A DNA stretch of 64,000 nucleotides from Larimichthys crocea (Eukaryota; Chordata; Actinopteri; Sciaenidae). Under the pieces are notes generated by a model. The model searched no databases and had not been told where the DNA came from. It was given only the letters and a program-made list of their open reading frames with translations. Position 1 is the first letter of the stretch. Every line of letters starts with the position of its first letter. Below are positions 50,272-62,377 of this stretch, one piece after another. The position numbers were made by a program, and so were the translations under genes. The stretch is from contig NC_040013.1 of the NCBI RefSeq assembly GCF_000972845.2, forward strand, positions 8,520,061 through 8,584,060, read 5' to 3'.

Positions 50272-50420
50272 GTGGGGGCAGGGTGGCCTCGTGATTGGAG
50301 ACATATTCTGTAGCTAAAAGGTCACTGATTTGATCCCAGAAATAGTCAATGTGTGTCCTTTAATAGCTATTTGTACCATAAAGTATCCTCAAGCAAGACA
50401 GTGAACTACTGGCTGGATGT
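50272..50420 (+). mobile_element. tRNA-derived SINE
   Basis: The 5' part resembles a tRNA promoter. A box-A-like TGGCCTCGTGATTGG lies at 50,284-50,298 and a box-B-like ATTTGATCCC at 50,328-50,337 within AAAGGTCACTGATTTGATCC. It is followed by 'atgtgtgtccttt' and 'cctcaagcaagacagtgaac', the usual tail wording of fish tRNA-SINEs ('tgtccttgagcaaggcact'). The box B differs from the functional GTTCGA core, so transcription competence is doubtful. About 150 bases; flanking duplication not resolved. Confidence 0.65.
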
Positions 50421-53400
50421 TCTCTTTCCGTATCAGTTCAAAATCAGTCAGAAACTTTGATTAGCACTTTGAACGACATTAACACAGCCCACATTGTCTT
50501 CATTTGCTCTTTTCAGTTTGCAATCCTGCTTCACTTTACATTTCTGAACCTGGTATTAAGCACCCAGGCAGCTCTTGCATATGCTCACTGCTATCTCGCA
50601 AGGAGAGCCGGAGAGTTGGAGTAATTCAAACATTCTTCAAACTGCAATTTATTTTCCCCGAGTTGTAATTATGGTCTATTAAAATGCAAATGATGTCAAT
50701 GGCAGAGCAGCGCTAATCACTCAATGTCTGTTTATGGGCAGTACAGCCACATTAGAGAGAGACTCACACAAGCCTAAGAAGCCTAAGATGAACAGAAATC
50801 CTCTATATATGAAGAATTCAATAAATTAGAAGCCTTTTGCAATGAATAGCATGCATTTGCTCGAGGGATGTAAAGATAACTTTTAGCAGGATAATATCCA
50901 AGTCAGATATAGTAAGTTGAGGTAATGAAAGTAATAGTAATAAGCCTAAAGTTCATCTTGATAAAGTTTATTAGTGCACAGTTCTTGAAAACTATGATCA
51001 AATATAATATACATATATATAATATATTTCTGGTCAGCCTTCATCCTTCTATATCAAGTCACAGATTCCATAACTTCCGACTTTGATGCAAGTATAATAC
51101 CCAATCTATAGTCCATAAGAAAAGCTTGAGATATTGATGTTTTGTATGTCACATCAATACGCACTGTTTATTTAATTTACTGCAACGTATTAGCACACAA
51201 ATTAATGTAAACTGATGTGCTCTGACTGTAATTGGATAATCTAAATAACAATTAGCATTTAACAACACAGCTAATCAGCTATGCAAAGTGCACTGCGATA
51301 TTTCTCACAGATTAAAACTATATGCAGTTGCTGCCTTGGAGTACTGGTGCCGTTTATTTCTTTCTGATCAGATTCATGTATGTATAATATTTACATTTTG
51401 GCCTTTAACTTGGAAAAAAAAACTCCTTTCTGAGAAAAGCATCAACTTTTTTATGAGCATGCACGGTATGGAGTCATTTGTGATGTCCAAATGTACAGAT
51501 TTTCTGCTAGGAGGAGGTCCACGGTTAAACATATGAGGTCAATAATTGCCCATGTTTCAGTGTTTTATTCATGAGTGTATAGCCACGGGTAGAAATGAAT
51601 GTTCATGCATGTTAAACTACACATGATTTCCTGTTGTGGGTCATGTGAGTGAAAACTACACAAGATGTGCACTTATACAATAATGAATATGGTGAACATG
51701 AATTGCATGCGCGTTCTGAAAAACCCATTTGCATCCCCTTCTCTCTGCTGCGTGTAATTTCGGCACGCTGCTATTTTACCCCGTTGCTGATGTTCTGTGC
51801 TCCCATCACTTTTGCTATGCATTACATCGAGCCTAGTGGGGATTAAAGCTTATCTATAGTACTGTTAACCATATGCCGTGACAACAACCCCATGTCCCCC
51901 TTATCACAGGGTTAGCTGCTGACAAGACATGGTGTTATTAATAATCAAAAACCTCTGAACTGTTCACTGGGATGCAGCCCAACAATGCAGAACTTCCACT
52001 GAAATTATACCAAAAAAAAAAAAAAACCTGACCCACATGACAAATGTAAACATGTTTTTAATATCCAGTAAAACTGGGTTTACATTTTGATGTTAGTTCA
52101 GAAGGAGACATTAATTTGACGCTTGAGATACGATAGGGGCATGTTTCCACACAGTTACATGCAGTCTGATGGGAAATGCTGAACCCTCTGCAGAAATAAG
52201 CGTGGTAAGATAACGTTGCATACATATGCGGCAAACTGTCACCGCGTACACTTAAATTGGGAACGCGCTGGCTGCAGTACTGGAGTGGTTGTGTAATCAC
52301 TGGTGAGAGGATTTGTAAGAATATAAATAGCACTTTCATTAGATCAATACTGTCATCCCTCCTCCGTCAGCTCACATTAAGAGCACAAGCTGGGTAATAA
52401 TGGAGGACTGGTTGGACACACTCTAACATTCTGTTTGATCATAAGAGGTGGTGTCCCCTAGGGTGCAGTCTCCGGCCTGCTGATAAACTCATCTTTCTGA
52501 CTGTCCCCGTGGGAGCTCGCCAATGAGTGAGGGACATTGACTTTTCATTAAGGAGATCACTGCATTGGAAATTGAATTTATTTTGGGCTTAAGAACAGAG
52601 CTGTTTGCGAGTCAGCCCGAAGGCCACAGAAGAATGCCGATACACTGAGAGCTGATGGAATGTTTTGGTTGACTAATAACGTCCCCCCCACCCCCTGTTC
52701 CCTCTAGTGCAATACACACAGGTGTTAAGAAAAAACATGCAAAGTTGGGGACAAGCTGTTGTTATTGGATATGCTGTGCTATAGTTGTTCTTTACAGTAG
52801 GTCGTTAATGCTGTAAGCCTAGTTTGAAATTATGATAGCAGCCTTGGGCATATAAGAATGCTGCATACAGCTACATGCAGAATGTATTAAGAGTCGTTGA
52901 CACACCCAGCAGGCTTTGCTGTATAATAGCATTTGTGTATATGGGTTATTGCGTTTGTCGTAGTAGTAACACACAGAGTAGTGTTAATAAAACTTTTTAA
53001 AAAGATGCTGGGCTTTATAATTTCACCAATAAATATCCTCATAACTGTCTATTTTTTGACTCACGGCACAATTTAAAAAAAACAAAAAAACAAAAGAAAA
53101 CATTCAAGCAGTAAAAACAAAATTGGCATTGTCTATAAAATGCATTCATTTAATAGGCTCATTACATTTATACAGCGGATAATTGTACGCCGATAGTTTC
53201 ATTTAAAGGGGAGTCGATGTTATTTATGGACTGCATTTTACCCTAATAAGTTGAAGGTTCAGCAAAATATCAAGGGTCACTCTCCGGCACTGTACCCTCC
53301 ACCTATGCAAAGCTTTTCCACTTGCTGTAAATTTCATCAAGGTGAGCTAAAGTGTTTACCCCATTAATTTATTTCGTCTAAAGCCAGAGCGCTGACCCAT

Positions 53401-55458
53401 AAAATGAGCTAAGATAATACTGACCTTAACATGGTCTTCTGCACATGGAGGTAATTGCTCAGGCTCCAGATCAATCAATATTGACTTGACTTTTTTTTTT
53501 TTTACTACCCCCCACTATTGCTTGAGCTGAATGTGTAAAATTGGCTTTAGATGGATGGAGAACATATCCCTGATAGTTTAACCTTTATCTAGCTAACATG
53601 TTCACTTATCTGTACAATTATAGATTTTGCCAGTCAAGCTGTTTCACTGAAAATCTGTTGAGTGTCCAAAGACTGAAGAGTACAGCTAAGCCTAATTGTG
53701 GACATTTATTCTTCAGAGGAATTAGAAGACGGACAATAAGACCCTTATTATAGAACATGTAAAAACACCAGAAATTAAATATATACTATGAATTACTGAA
53801 AAAACGTATGTAAGGACACACATAAACACACTCACCTTTACATCACAATTGCTGTGTACTCTAAGGCATTTGATTTCTCTTTAATTTTTCAAGGTAGGGG
53901 CACAGACTTAGCAGGCATTTCCATCTTGACTTGATAAATCTCACAATCTTCTTTTCCCTGCCACACTGAAGTAATTTATTTTCTATCTCTCCAAGCTATA
54001 TTTTCCAGTTAATATTTCATTTTTTTCATACAACCTGACAAAGGATGCCACAAGGGACGATAAGAAGTCTGAAACCTTTGCACTCCCGCTCTAGATACAG
54101 GATTTACCTTGAGAATTTTTCCAAGAAATAAGACTTCTAAAATAAGCGAGACACTGAAAACAACATCGATGTGTTCTTTTGATCTATACAAGCTATACAT
54201 CCTCTTCTTCTCACAGTTGATTCTGAAAAATAAATAATTAACGCTTAATGTAAGTTTTGACATGCATTTCATTCAAGCTCACAGATGACTAACCACGGGG
54301 TTACAACCTGCATTGAGTATCTGAAAACAACAAAATAACACATGCTACCAATGTGATCCCCTCAGGTAAAGATCACAAAGACTGGCTGACTAGAGTTGCT
54401 ATTTATAGTTTTCAAAACAACAAATCGTGATTGTGTCACTCAGACCTGTTTTCATACCCAGCAGCTAAACAGTCACCATTCATATGGCACAGATGTGCTC
54501 GGTTTTGATTATAAGACGCAAATTCAAAGTATTAACATTATTTCATGAAAACTATGATCTCAGTGATTTACAAAGCTTGTTACAAGTTTGTAGTCTTTGC
54601 GGCGGCACCAAATTACATGTTCCTTGAGTGATGGGTAGCAGTGTCCTTCTGGCTATTCAGCTCACCCTTAATTTGAATTTGATAAGATTTCTTTTTGAGA
54701 CATTGTTAGGCTAATGTAAATTTGGATGGAGGACGCGAGCCTACCGCTGGCTTAACTTTGATGAGGTGTTAATATCTAATATCAAAAGCAGATAAAACCC
54801 TTATTAGCCCCACTGGTCTTGCTAGAGTGGGAACTTATTACACAGAGGAGATGAGACGAAAGCAGATGAAGTAATAAGACTGCCGGCGGCTTTGTTACAT
54901 GTCCTTAAGCTTTCTGACGGGGTCAACTTAATTTTGTGACTTAAATGCTGAGGGTTTACGGATGCAGACAAGCTGACATTGTTTGAGAGATCTAATTCAG
55001 ACTCTCATATTTCATAGACTGCAAACATCTGGGGGATTACAGTGTCTTGAGCCAGAGGCAGTTTGATAATCGGTTGTCATTTTAGGAGTTGTATGCCCTT
55101 CCCAGCTTTTGCGATTTCTAAAGGTCTTTGGTTCAATCAAATGTTTGCGAGATTAGTTGGCTGCACTCCTTTCAAGAACCATTTCCATGTGGGTTGGATT
55201 TTAATGTTTGCCTTTAGGCTTTCATGGTAAAACACTGAAAATGTGCCGAAAGACTGATAATTCTGGACTCGGAAAGTTATTCTGAGAAAAATCTACCCAT
55301 GCTTTACTGCAATTTAATGGTCAACAGGGAATAATACACATTGTCAAACCAATGTCAAACCAGTTATGAAATGTAATAGTCAGGAACATAAACACATAAA
55401 TAGGATCATTGCGGCTGGATCTATACTGAGAATGTGTCATGAATTAGTAACAAGATTA
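50421..55458. other. Noncoding stretch with CNE-like blocks
   Basis: Several blocks have enhancer-like texture: 50,590-50,760 (octamer ATGCAAAT at 50,684-50,691 and TAATTA at 50,666-50,671), 52,430-52,700, 53,150-53,480 and 54,690-55,020 (CpGs, GGATGGAGGACGCGAGCC, ATCAAAAGCAGATAAAACCC). AT-rich spacers, a TA-rich patch at 51,001-51,030 and homopolymers (52,011-52,026 and 53,491-53,503) separate them. No gene is recognised. Conservation is not tested. Confidence 0.3.
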
Positions 55459-55818
55459 AGAGTCTACAGTCATGCCAGCAGCTCTGTTAGGCTGCACAGC
55501 GGTGATTTGAGCTAAATGCAAATGCCAGTATGTTAACATGCTGTTGTTTAGTAAGTAAAAAGGCTGATGGGAACTAGGTAAAAAGTGAAAGTATGACCAA
55601 GGTTATTAAAGTTCATCCTAAGAGGGACCTGAAGGTTTGTACCAAATTTGATGCCAATCCATCCAACAGTTGTTAAGATGTCTCAATAAAAACAGCAAAT
55701 GTACCTCACGTTGGCACTACAGGAAAAGTCTGGAGATTACCAAAGTCAATAAGGATTGATCATCTTGAAAACATGAATGCAGAAAATTTTGCACCCATCC
55801 AACAAACCGTCATTGCCA
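55459..55818 (-). mobile_element. Teleost dispersed repeat R1, copy 3
   Basis: Contains 'agagtctacagtcatgccag', 'cagctctgttaggctgcaca', 'gctgatgggaact', 'agttcatcctaagagggacc', 'tttgatgccaatccatccaa' and 'cagttgttaagatgtctc', collinear with copy 2 and the reverse complement of copy 1. Noncoding. Confidence 0.7.
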
Positions 55819-57329
55819 TAAATAATTGTTTTTGGATACAAAGAGGACTTGGTTGTGGAAGTGAATTTGTTTTTCATCATGTATTTGTTGTTTTTTACAC
55901 TCCCCAGAATAGATGATGTTAGTAGTTTAACCTCTTTAAATATAAATGCAGCTTTACCTACACTGCTGACTTGTAAACTATCTTCTTCAGGCCTCTACAG
56001 AAAGCACAAAGTAAGCACACTGTTGTGTACCACCAATCAATGCTTTAGACTAAGAGGAATGAGCTTTTGACTCACTGATTGAGGGACAGCATCAATACAA
56101 AACAAGTCGGAAAACACCTTGGGTTCCAGCACTATGTCCCATTGATTTCTGTTCAAGTCAACGCAGATTCTGCAGCATTTAGACATTTAATTCCCTTTCA
56201 AGCAAAGTCATTACACAGCCGAGCATTTAATTAAGCAATCACAGCGGTGCAATCTGAATGATTCAGCGTCTAAATGAAGGCCAAGCTGGCAGTGTCTAAA
56301 TGTGGGCCTAGTTGGCATTATTGTGTTTTACAGTTCCTAATGAAGCTGCTTCTAAAAATTTAAGATGCAGAGGAATGATGCGTTTCTTAGAATGACAGCA
56401 TCTGAATCATACAACAGCTCAGAACAAGCAAAGAAAAGTCAACATTTGTTTAACTCACTCAATAAATCCACATAGTTACACTGTCAATTAAGCGTGTTAA
56501 AGGATTTTTTGAGATGGAAGGAGCCAGGTATTCACGGCTGACCTATTTTCCCCGCAAAAGAAACATCATTTGAGGGGCATGGACACAGATGTGTCTGAGG
56601 ATGTTCTGGGGAGGTGTTCTCACCGCTCCACGCCTCTGTGAACAGGGTGACAGTTTATTATGTCTGGATGTGGCCTGTGTGTGCTTGGTCTGCTTTTCCT
56701 CAAATGAGCTCAGCTGTTGTGTCATTGAAATTCATAAAATGTTTACAGTTGGCCAGTCAGAACCGCTTGCTGTGGATTTCATTATGAACTTTGGATAACT
56801 GCAAATAAACTACTTTGAGGCGTTTTAATCTGCACAAATCACTTGAATCAAGTCTTTTCTTAAAGTTGATTGCCTTGCCAGGCCGTATCGGCACTGTTTA
56901 TCTCAAAACAATTACCCAGAAAAAATAGGAAAACAATATTTAGCGCGTTGTGATTCATTCATTAAACAATGCTATGAAAAATGGCAAACTCCTGCAGCCA
57001 CGATAAAATAGACAATTAAATTTGTGTCTCATTGAAGCCGCGTGGACAAACAATGTGAATGAGTTTATGGTCTCAAATTACAAATTGCTTACAAATTTAA
57101 GTCTCCGCTAAATGGAGAATTAATTTCATGGCAGGTTTGCCACTGACCCTGGAAAAAAAAAAACATTCAGTACAAAGGCTGTGTGATTCAGTGTCAGTCG
57201 TCTTCTCTCTCTAGCAGGCAGGTGTACAGGTGGCACCTGCAACAGCACCTGTGCAGTTAGTGTCACGGTATGTTGGTCTCTTGAAACCATTTGTTGTCTC
57301 TCTACTGCTACAAATATACATAAATTGAT
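55819..57329. other. Noncoding stretch, no gene seen
   Basis: AT-leaning unique sequence; short frames only. Confidence 0.4.
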
Positions 57330-57811
57330 GCCATCATCAGGGGCGCCATATAGGGGGGGTGGGGAGTTAGGACAATTCCAAGAGCCCACGACTGACAGGG
57401 GCCCCAAAAAATAGGTAAACACCAATATAAAATTATTAAACCATCATCATTGAGTGTATATATATTTCAAATATAATAATAACATTAATTATCTCTTTGT
57501 TTTTATGTGTTTTGGGCAGTAAAAGTTAAATAAAAATGGCCTTTAGCACATTTTTATGGTGGCTTTTAATCTTGAATCAAATAGTGAACTGCACTGCATA
57601 CTGTATGCAGACTTGCATGCATGTACAAATCACCAGCAGTAAATATTGTGCTAGTACTAGTATTGAACTACAAGACTCAAAACAGTTGCAATTAGAGTTA
57701 TGTAAAGCTTTTGATGGGATAGTTAGGTCCTAGAGATGTGGGGACAACAGCTGCGCAGTGGGGGCCCAATTTGATTTTTTTGTCATGGGGCCCAAAATTC
57801 CTGGCCATCAT
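57330..57811. mobile_element. Non-autonomous hAT-type element with 8-bp TSD
   Basis: A 466-bp insertion (57,338-57,803) starts CAGGGGCGCC and ends AAATTCCTG, giving CAGG-type terminal inverted bases. It is flanked on both sides by the identical octamer GCCATCAT (57,330-57,337 and 57,804-57,811). An 8-bp target-site duplication and CAGGGGC-type ends are hallmarks of the hAT superfamily. The interior repeats the family's 'ggggcccaa' phrases near both ends and is AT-rich in the middle, with no transposase frame, so it would need a transposase from elsewhere. The right end seems to lack the 'cggcgcccctg' I expect from the family, so it may be a variant or a trimmed end. Confidence 0.75.
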
Positions 57812-58387
57812 CATATCTGCGTGGTAAATATGTGGTTTAAGTCAGAAGCTTACTGATTAATACTTCCATCCAGCCAGGACCTGTTGCCTCCAAAGCGGAT
57901 TTTCGCCCTGTTTTATCCACCTAAATCTGACTACTGGACCGTTTGTGTTTATTCGACCCACATAGCCAGTGTACCAACTGTACAGACATTAGCTGTAAGC
58001 TAGTTAGCAACAGATGCACGAACCATGTGTGTGTGTGTGCCTTTTGTGTTTTTGTTCAGCTCAGCCTCCGACTGATCTCACCAGCTCTGTCATTCCCCTC
58101 CAGTGTCTCTCCTTTTCCCTCTAATCTCTGTGTGTTCATAAAGCAGATTCCTAAAGCTCTGGCATATGTGTGAATTTTTTTTTTCTCCCTCTGACATGTC
58201 TGCATAATTTGCATCAATTCACCCTGCCCCAGGCAAATTACTGTCCAATCATGTCTTCATGTTGACCTTGTATCCAATGACACCTACCTTTAAAATTCAC
58301 TTTGTATTCTGTCTGAACACACAGTTGCATATCCGTTTTGTTAACATTATACAAATTAGATATAATGTCTGAATTAGTGTGAGCAAT
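57812..58387. other. Noncoding stretch, no gene seen
   Basis: Contains a short GT run (58,027-58,038) and a T run (58,175-58,184). The Cys-rich short frame at 57,943-58,173 has no support. Confidence 0.4.
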
Positions 58388-58520
58388 AGAGGTGCTGGCT
58401 CTTATTTCCACAGACAGCCAGGCTAGCTGTTCCCCCTGTTTCAAGTCTTTGTGCTAAGCTAAGCTAACATATTTACTGTAAACATGAGAACGCTGTCGAT
58501 CTTCTCATCTAATTATCAGC
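58388..58520 (+). mobile_element. Teleost dispersed repeat fragment (AGCTAAGCTAAC type)
   Basis: Reads 'agaggtgctggctc', 'cagccaggctagctgttccc', 'tttgtgctaagctaagctaa', then 'catgagaacgctgtcgatct' and 'tctcatctaa', in the same order as a very abundant dispersed repeat I recall from perch-like fishes ('tgctaagctaagctaac...cttctcatctaactctc'). Useful as a lineage indicator; noncoding. Confidence 0.6.
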
Positions 58521-61500
58521 TGATCTGTTTCTTTATTGTGAAAAAGTTTGTAGATGTTTTATGTTTAGTATGACTAAAGTTTTATGGCTCAACTTTATAG
58601 GCACACGTAAGGACCAAAATCACAGTAATTGTGGCTTCCTTGCTTGATAATGACACGTGACATGTGCTTTTGCATTTTTAAAAACTATATTTTCCCCCAA
58701 ACTTGAACTTTGACATTCTAAACTGCTGCCATAGATGTTAATCAAAGTCAAAACTTAATCCAGGCCTGATAAGATGCTCTATTTAACAGACCCTTTTTAG
58801 CGGGGGGCTCGTTCAGGTGAAGTGAAGAGGAACTGATTGCTTGTGGTGATTGTGCTGATTACATTTTAAATTTAAAACTTTCCTCCTAGTACATGGACCC
58901 GAACAGCATTGCAGACAATGACATAGCAGGCTTAGAAAATGCCAAGGTGCCTGCAGTATCATAGACTGGCAGGGAAATACCACACTTTTTACTTTTGCTG
59001 CAGTGAAGTTACGGATCTGTTGCTCTGTGGATTTTACAAATGGACAAACAAACTAAAATAATGTTTTCTGTGTGTTGTCAGCGTTAAATATGGTCTACAA
59101 ATTATGTGACTATATGTACATATAGCTGTTTTCCTACTTGATCAACTCCTTACAGATGTTGTTGATTGAAATTGAAAACGTAACACTGAATTATCTCCAC
59201 TAGATCCGAGAGCTGGAAATGCAATTTTCATAAATCCTTTATAAAACAATCATGTTTTATAGGAGTTCAGCCTTCCTGGCTTTCTCTTATTCTGTCTGTG
59301 GGCAGAATTCACAATGACTGAGATCCATGTTGCAATTTCCCCCCTAGTCAAAACATTATGGATGCTTGTGCTACAGCTGTCATATAAATGGCATTTGAAA
59401 ATGTGCGATGAAAGGCATTTGCATGAAATCCGGCATGGGTAAAGCATTAGCATATTGGGAAGGAGGGTTTGCAATTGTGTCCATGCCCTCTCTTCGAGAT
59501 GACAGATTATGTCATGTACATGCATGCGCACAAAACCTACATGAGCTCTTAACTGCAAAATCTGAAAGGAAATATTGCAGTTTCAAGAGCAGAATTTTTC
59601 ACTATGTTTAAATATGCACTGTCTGTAAGCATGAATAACCTTGTGCTAATGCAAGATCACAAGAGGACCGAGACTAATCTGTGCTATCCAACCAACATGA
59701 AACCCCTTTCAGTCACAAAAATTGAAGAGTCACAAATCGACTTACAAAATCACATTAAGATTTTTGGGAAGTTTTGCATCCCAGTGGGTCTAATATCATG
59801 GCAGAGATATCAATTTCAATCCGGAAAATCGCCCTTGATCTTTTTTAACATCATTTTGCATCTTTTCCAATTTGTTCTCCAAAGATTTGTGTGTTGGTGT
59901 GACGCCGCAGATCAAGGAGTTGATGGCAAACTGACTTGCCATCTTTCTGACTGTGTGCTGCGTCTGTGAAAAAGTTAACTGTAAGAAATAATAGTTGAAT
60001 GCCATTCTCCCTTTAAATTCTGTGGCTAAAGCATATGGATCACTGTCACCTCTCAGATGTTATTACTTATGACCAGCTGCTCGTCATCACTTTAGCCATA
60101 TTTTTTATTTTAAAAGTATTGTGCAGTTTATAGCTAAACAAAGGTTGTCTTTGTGCTGCACTGCAGTAGATTATCTGTATCACATCGATGATATTCAAAG
60201 TAAATGGCCATAAAACCATTTTATGAGCATGCACTGGCTTGAATCCAAGCTCTCGCTGTCTGACTCTATCAGTGCATTGATACTGCTGCTCTTCAAAGCT
60301 ATTCAAATCTGAATACTGCTGAACTTGAAGTGAGAAAAGTCCAATAGTTTGAGTTCAGTGTCAGCACTGAGACAATTTATTGCAACTACAAGGCTTCCAG
60401 TTTTTCAAGAGGGACGGTCTGTCTAGTTTTTTGGCAAATCTAAACAAAAAAAGTTTCATACTTCATGGGTAAAATTGCAAAATCAGTACCAACACTTGTA
60501 TGTCATTTGAACTGGTCTGCAACATATTGAACAGATAGGCATGATACATTGCACATGTTAAAATGTGGTTTTGTTCATAGTGATTTACTAAAATTCACCC
60601 AAAAGTTTAGGGTATGTTCATTAGTTGTTCTGTCAATTGGCTTGTTGCTTTGGTTAAGCAGGTTTACCCTACAACACTTACTGTACACTATACACTATGA
60701 ACACTATAAACTATTAAATGAACATTATTTTTGATGGTCATAAACATCACATTACACAAATGATATCACCCAGGCCAATTTTACTGAAGATAAAAGTCTT
60801 GCTAACAGTGCAAACTAACATTTAGATGTGATGTAATTCAGCCAGGTTTCAAGGCCATAGATATAAATGTGTGTGTGTGCATACTGTGCACTGTATGTGT
60901 GTCTGCATGCATGTTTGTGTCTAGAGGCTTACATCTGCACGTGTGCATGTCAGAAAAAACAACTAAGCAACAACAAAAAATAATTAGTTTTGGTAAGGGC
61001 AATAGAACAAAACATTTCATTTGTTATATCAAGTTGTTTGCCACTGGAATAATTGTATGTGCCTCAGTAAAAATGTCAAAGGCTGTTAAATCTGTTGCAG
61101 TTATGCCTTGTGTTTTGTCTTACATTCACTGTAATACATTTGACAGATGTAAGGGCCATTTCGCTGACTGTGACAGAGTCCTACAGCAAGTATCAATCAG
61201 TGCACCATGAAAATGTGTGATTGTATGATTGTCGAATATTAATAACCCAGGACCTGCAGCCCTGCAACTAGAACCTTATTGTATTGTAGTTCAACGTTTT
61301 GTACTGGCTGAACATTTCAACAACCATTATTTGTGGTTCTATAATAGTCGATCAGTGATATTGCATACTCGGTTGCATGTGATGATAAGCAAGCTCGATT
61401 AATACAACCTCTCAAAACAACTGTGCCAGCTGTACATCACATAATACGAAAAGGAAACAATAGAGCAGTCTTGTCATTGAACTTCTGCATATTCAAAATA

Positions 61501-61642
61501 TCCATCACACATCACCAATCTTAACTTACCTGTCCTCATCATCTCCACAATATCCACATTTGAGTTATGATATCCATTATAAAACCATATAGCTCAAAAG
61601 ATAAACCACAGAGAGGAGAGTAAAATCCTTAAAGAGCCCTAC
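58521..61642. other. Noncoding stretch; intron downstream of the 61.6-kb exon
   Basis: If the minus-strand exon at 61,643-61,690 is real, these bases are its following intron. I searched for a next exon by eye and found none convincing. The frame at 59,604-59,969 (121 codons) has no recognisable domain or splice boundary. Confidence 0.35.
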
Positions 61643-61690
61643 CTTGAGGTCGAAGGTGTGAAAGTCAAGGAACATTCTCTCTCCTGAGAC
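61643..61690 (-). CDS. Internal coding exon, minus strand (48 nt), gene unknown
   Basis: This is the best exon in the window. On the minus strand a long pyrimidine tract ending CCCCCTCTCTGTCACAG (intron end at 61,691) is followed by 48 bases and then CTCAAG|GTAGGG (last exon base 61,643). The length is a multiple of three, so the exon is frame-preserving. Frame 0 reads VSGERMFLDFHTFDLK. Frame 1 (SQERECSLTFTPSTS) is also open and frame 2 has a stop. The frame-0 peptide alternates hydrophobic residues like a beta-strand, and its G-x-R-x-x-L-x-F-x-x-F-D-L pattern resembles the strand that in CUB domains commonly reads 'g..v.l.F..fdlE'. That is a weak resemblance over 13 residues and not an assignment. 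The exon could belong to a gene lying to the right of the window or one spanning it. The partner exons are not visible. Confidence 0.55.
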
Positions 61691-62069
61691 CTGTGACAGA
61701 GAGGGGGAGGGGTGAGACGTCAGTCATGATTAGGCCACAGTGCAATTACAGAGCAACTCCTCTGACAGTGATTGATCAATGAGGAACTCCCTTAATAAAG
61801 ACAAGGACTCAGGGGGTCCTGGAAACAAATTGGCAAAAGTAAGTAGTGGGAATGGTGTCCCAGACTGCAAAGGCAGTAAAAGAATCATCCAGTTTGGTGG
61901 CAATCTGGTCTTGGTGGAAGACTGATTTCAGACCAGAATCGTGTCCACCTTTTCTTTTTAGGCCACTGGACACTGAAGTAGTGATTCCAAGAACATCCTT
62001 TAGCCACATTTAGCTAGAGCTCTATGTTGAGGAAAACATCTATTCTTCCCTTCCACAATTTCAACCTTA
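61691..62069. other. Noncoding stretch upstream of the exon
   Basis: On the minus strand this is the intron preceding the 48-nt exon. A plus-strand donor-like GCAAAA|GTAAGTAG lies at about 61,838, but all three frames back to the only nearby acceptor contain stops. The minus frame at 61,809-62,009 is open (66 codons) and unrecognised. Confidence 0.35.
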
Positions 62070-62377
62070 TAGATTCTGTCTCCCTTTATAAAAGGTATCC
62101 TGTGCATATCCTTCTTGACCACTAGTAGTGCTATGGAGCAATCACCAGATTTTGTTCACATCCTGTTCATTAGTGCATGAGGTGTAATACACAGGGTCCG
62201 GTCGAATAGTCAAATTTGCTTAGGAACCTTCCTAACTGAGTGAAATTAAACTACATGCTAAGAGTGCACGGGAAGTATCTAGTAAGTATCTCAGATGCAC
62301 GTTTTGTAGTCCATCTTCTGGACTTTGTAGTTTTACCACAGGTCACGTCAGTAACATTCGCCGTCAGTAACATAATG
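62070..62377. repeat. Direct repeat unit A
   Basis: About 308 bases nearly identical to 62,661-62,964: both start TAGATTCTGTC, share 'gtgcatatccttcttgacca', 'gtcgaatagtcaaatttgct' and 'taagtatctcag', and end 'ggtcacgtcagtaac' plus 'cataatg'. There are a few substitutions and small indels between the copies. Part of a composite element with unit B. Confidence 0.95.

Noticed and set aside
59604..59969. 121-codon plus frame
   Set aside because: No domain, AT-rich codons, no splice sites; antisense frame also open.
61809..62009. Minus frame of 66 codons near the 48-nt exon
   Set aside because: Considered as a preceding exon or transposase remnant, but it ends in a stop before any donor and matches no family I can recall.
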